A DNA stretch of 64,000 nucleotides. Source: Amycolatopsis rifamycinica. Lineage in GTDB: Bacteria > Actinomycetota > Actinomycetes > Mycobacteriales > Pseudonocardiaceae. Shown here one piece after another: positions 63,874-64,000 of the stretch; position 1 is the stretch's first letter, and each line of letters begins with the position of its first letter. Position numbers and translations under genes: made by a program. The notes beneath the pieces were generated by a model that had not been told where the DNA came from, did no database searches, and saw nothing but the letters and a program-made list of their open reading frames with translations. The DNA is taken from assembly GCF_000695625.1 (NCBI RefSeq), contig NZ_JMQI01000051.1, forward strand, positions 62,001 to 126,000, read 5' to 3'.

Positions 63874-64000
63874 TCACTGTCCTTTGAGGACTTTCTCCGG
63901 CGGTGCGGGCACCGGCACCGGTTCCGCGGCCGCCGCCGGCACGACGGCGACGTTGACGGTGCGGGTCAGCCGCTCGTAGGGCGCCCGGTGCTCGTTGTCG
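63874..64000 (-). CDS. C-terminal end of an unidentified leftward gene
   Basis: Only the last 42 codons are in the window. They read NEHRAPYERLTRTVNVAVVP followed by an Ala/Pro/Glu/Val tail and ending PPEKVLKGQ, then TGA at 63876-63874. The Ala/Pro linker suggests a disordered end. No family can be assigned. It may be upstream of the ATPase operon, with a 279-bp gap. Confidence 0.55.
   Translation of the reverse strand, partial: DNEHRAPYERLTRTVNVAVVPAAAAEPVPVPAPPEKVLKGQ

Overview
The window is chromosomal DNA of a very GC-rich actinobacterium. Codon third positions are almost all G or C and GTG starts are common. It carries a complete Pup-proteasome system, and its gene order matches the Mycobacterium tuberculosis Rv2125-Rv2090 neighbourhood: PAC2, metH, hisE-hisG, RecB nuclease, trmI, mpa, dop-pup-prcB-prcA, pafA, pafB-pafC, tatA-tatC, helY, 5'-3' exonuclease. 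Protein style and accessory content suggest the family Pseudonocardiaceae, most likely Amycolatopsis. This is inference, since no 16S gene is present.

Layout. 1-4.3 kb: an incomplete serine hydrolase with a small partner, a regulator with an IS30-type helix-turn-helix, a metallophosphoesterase, and a CGNR regulator facing a phosphotriesterase-like hydrolase. 4.3-12.7 kb: PAC2 protein, metH (broken by two compensating 1-base shifts), HAD hydrolase, an Ada-AlkA fusion with ogt, and hisE-hisG. 12.7-19.2 kb: ParA-type ATPase, thioesterase, RecB-type nuclease, site-2 protease, TrmI and two membrane-anchored proteins. 19.6-40.5 kb: the Pup-proteasome locus (mpa, dop, pup, prcB, prcA, pafA, pafB, pafC), interrupted by accessory blocks: EamA transporter, DUF3626, F420 oxidoreductase, ArsR, aldo/keto reductase, Nudix, an esterase and a PAP2-diacylglycerol kinase fusion. 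40.5-51.2 kb: tatA, tatC, a lipid kinase, an IS481 remnant, a zinc-ribbon membrane protein, helY, a DUF4333 protein, two Eis-like acetyltransferases and the 5'-3' exonuclease. 51.2-64 kb: a 68-bp tandem repeat, a secreted GtaA-like protein with a ricin-type lectin domain, a three-gene polyamine operon, a DUF4360 protein, MarR with an MMPL exporter, and a cotranslated anti-sigma ATPase / SpoIIE phosphatase / B12-binding sensor operon.

How the genes work together. Mpa, PrcB and PrcA form the protease. Pup is the tag and already ends in Glu. PafA attaches the tag and Dop removes it. PafB and PafC are the linked transcriptional activator pair. The last operon looks like a partner-switching stress pathway with a CarH-like B12 light-sensing module as input.

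Regulatory texture. At least a dozen genes have a TANNNT-like -10 hexamer only 6-7 bp before the start codon, so leaderless mRNA seems frequent here. Non-coding structure includes two arrays of a 21-bp repeat, a GTATAACGAYCTATRC motif in three divergent promoter regions, a 68-bp minisatellite and several long palindromes. I found no tRNA, rRNA, CRISPR array or intact insertion sequence.
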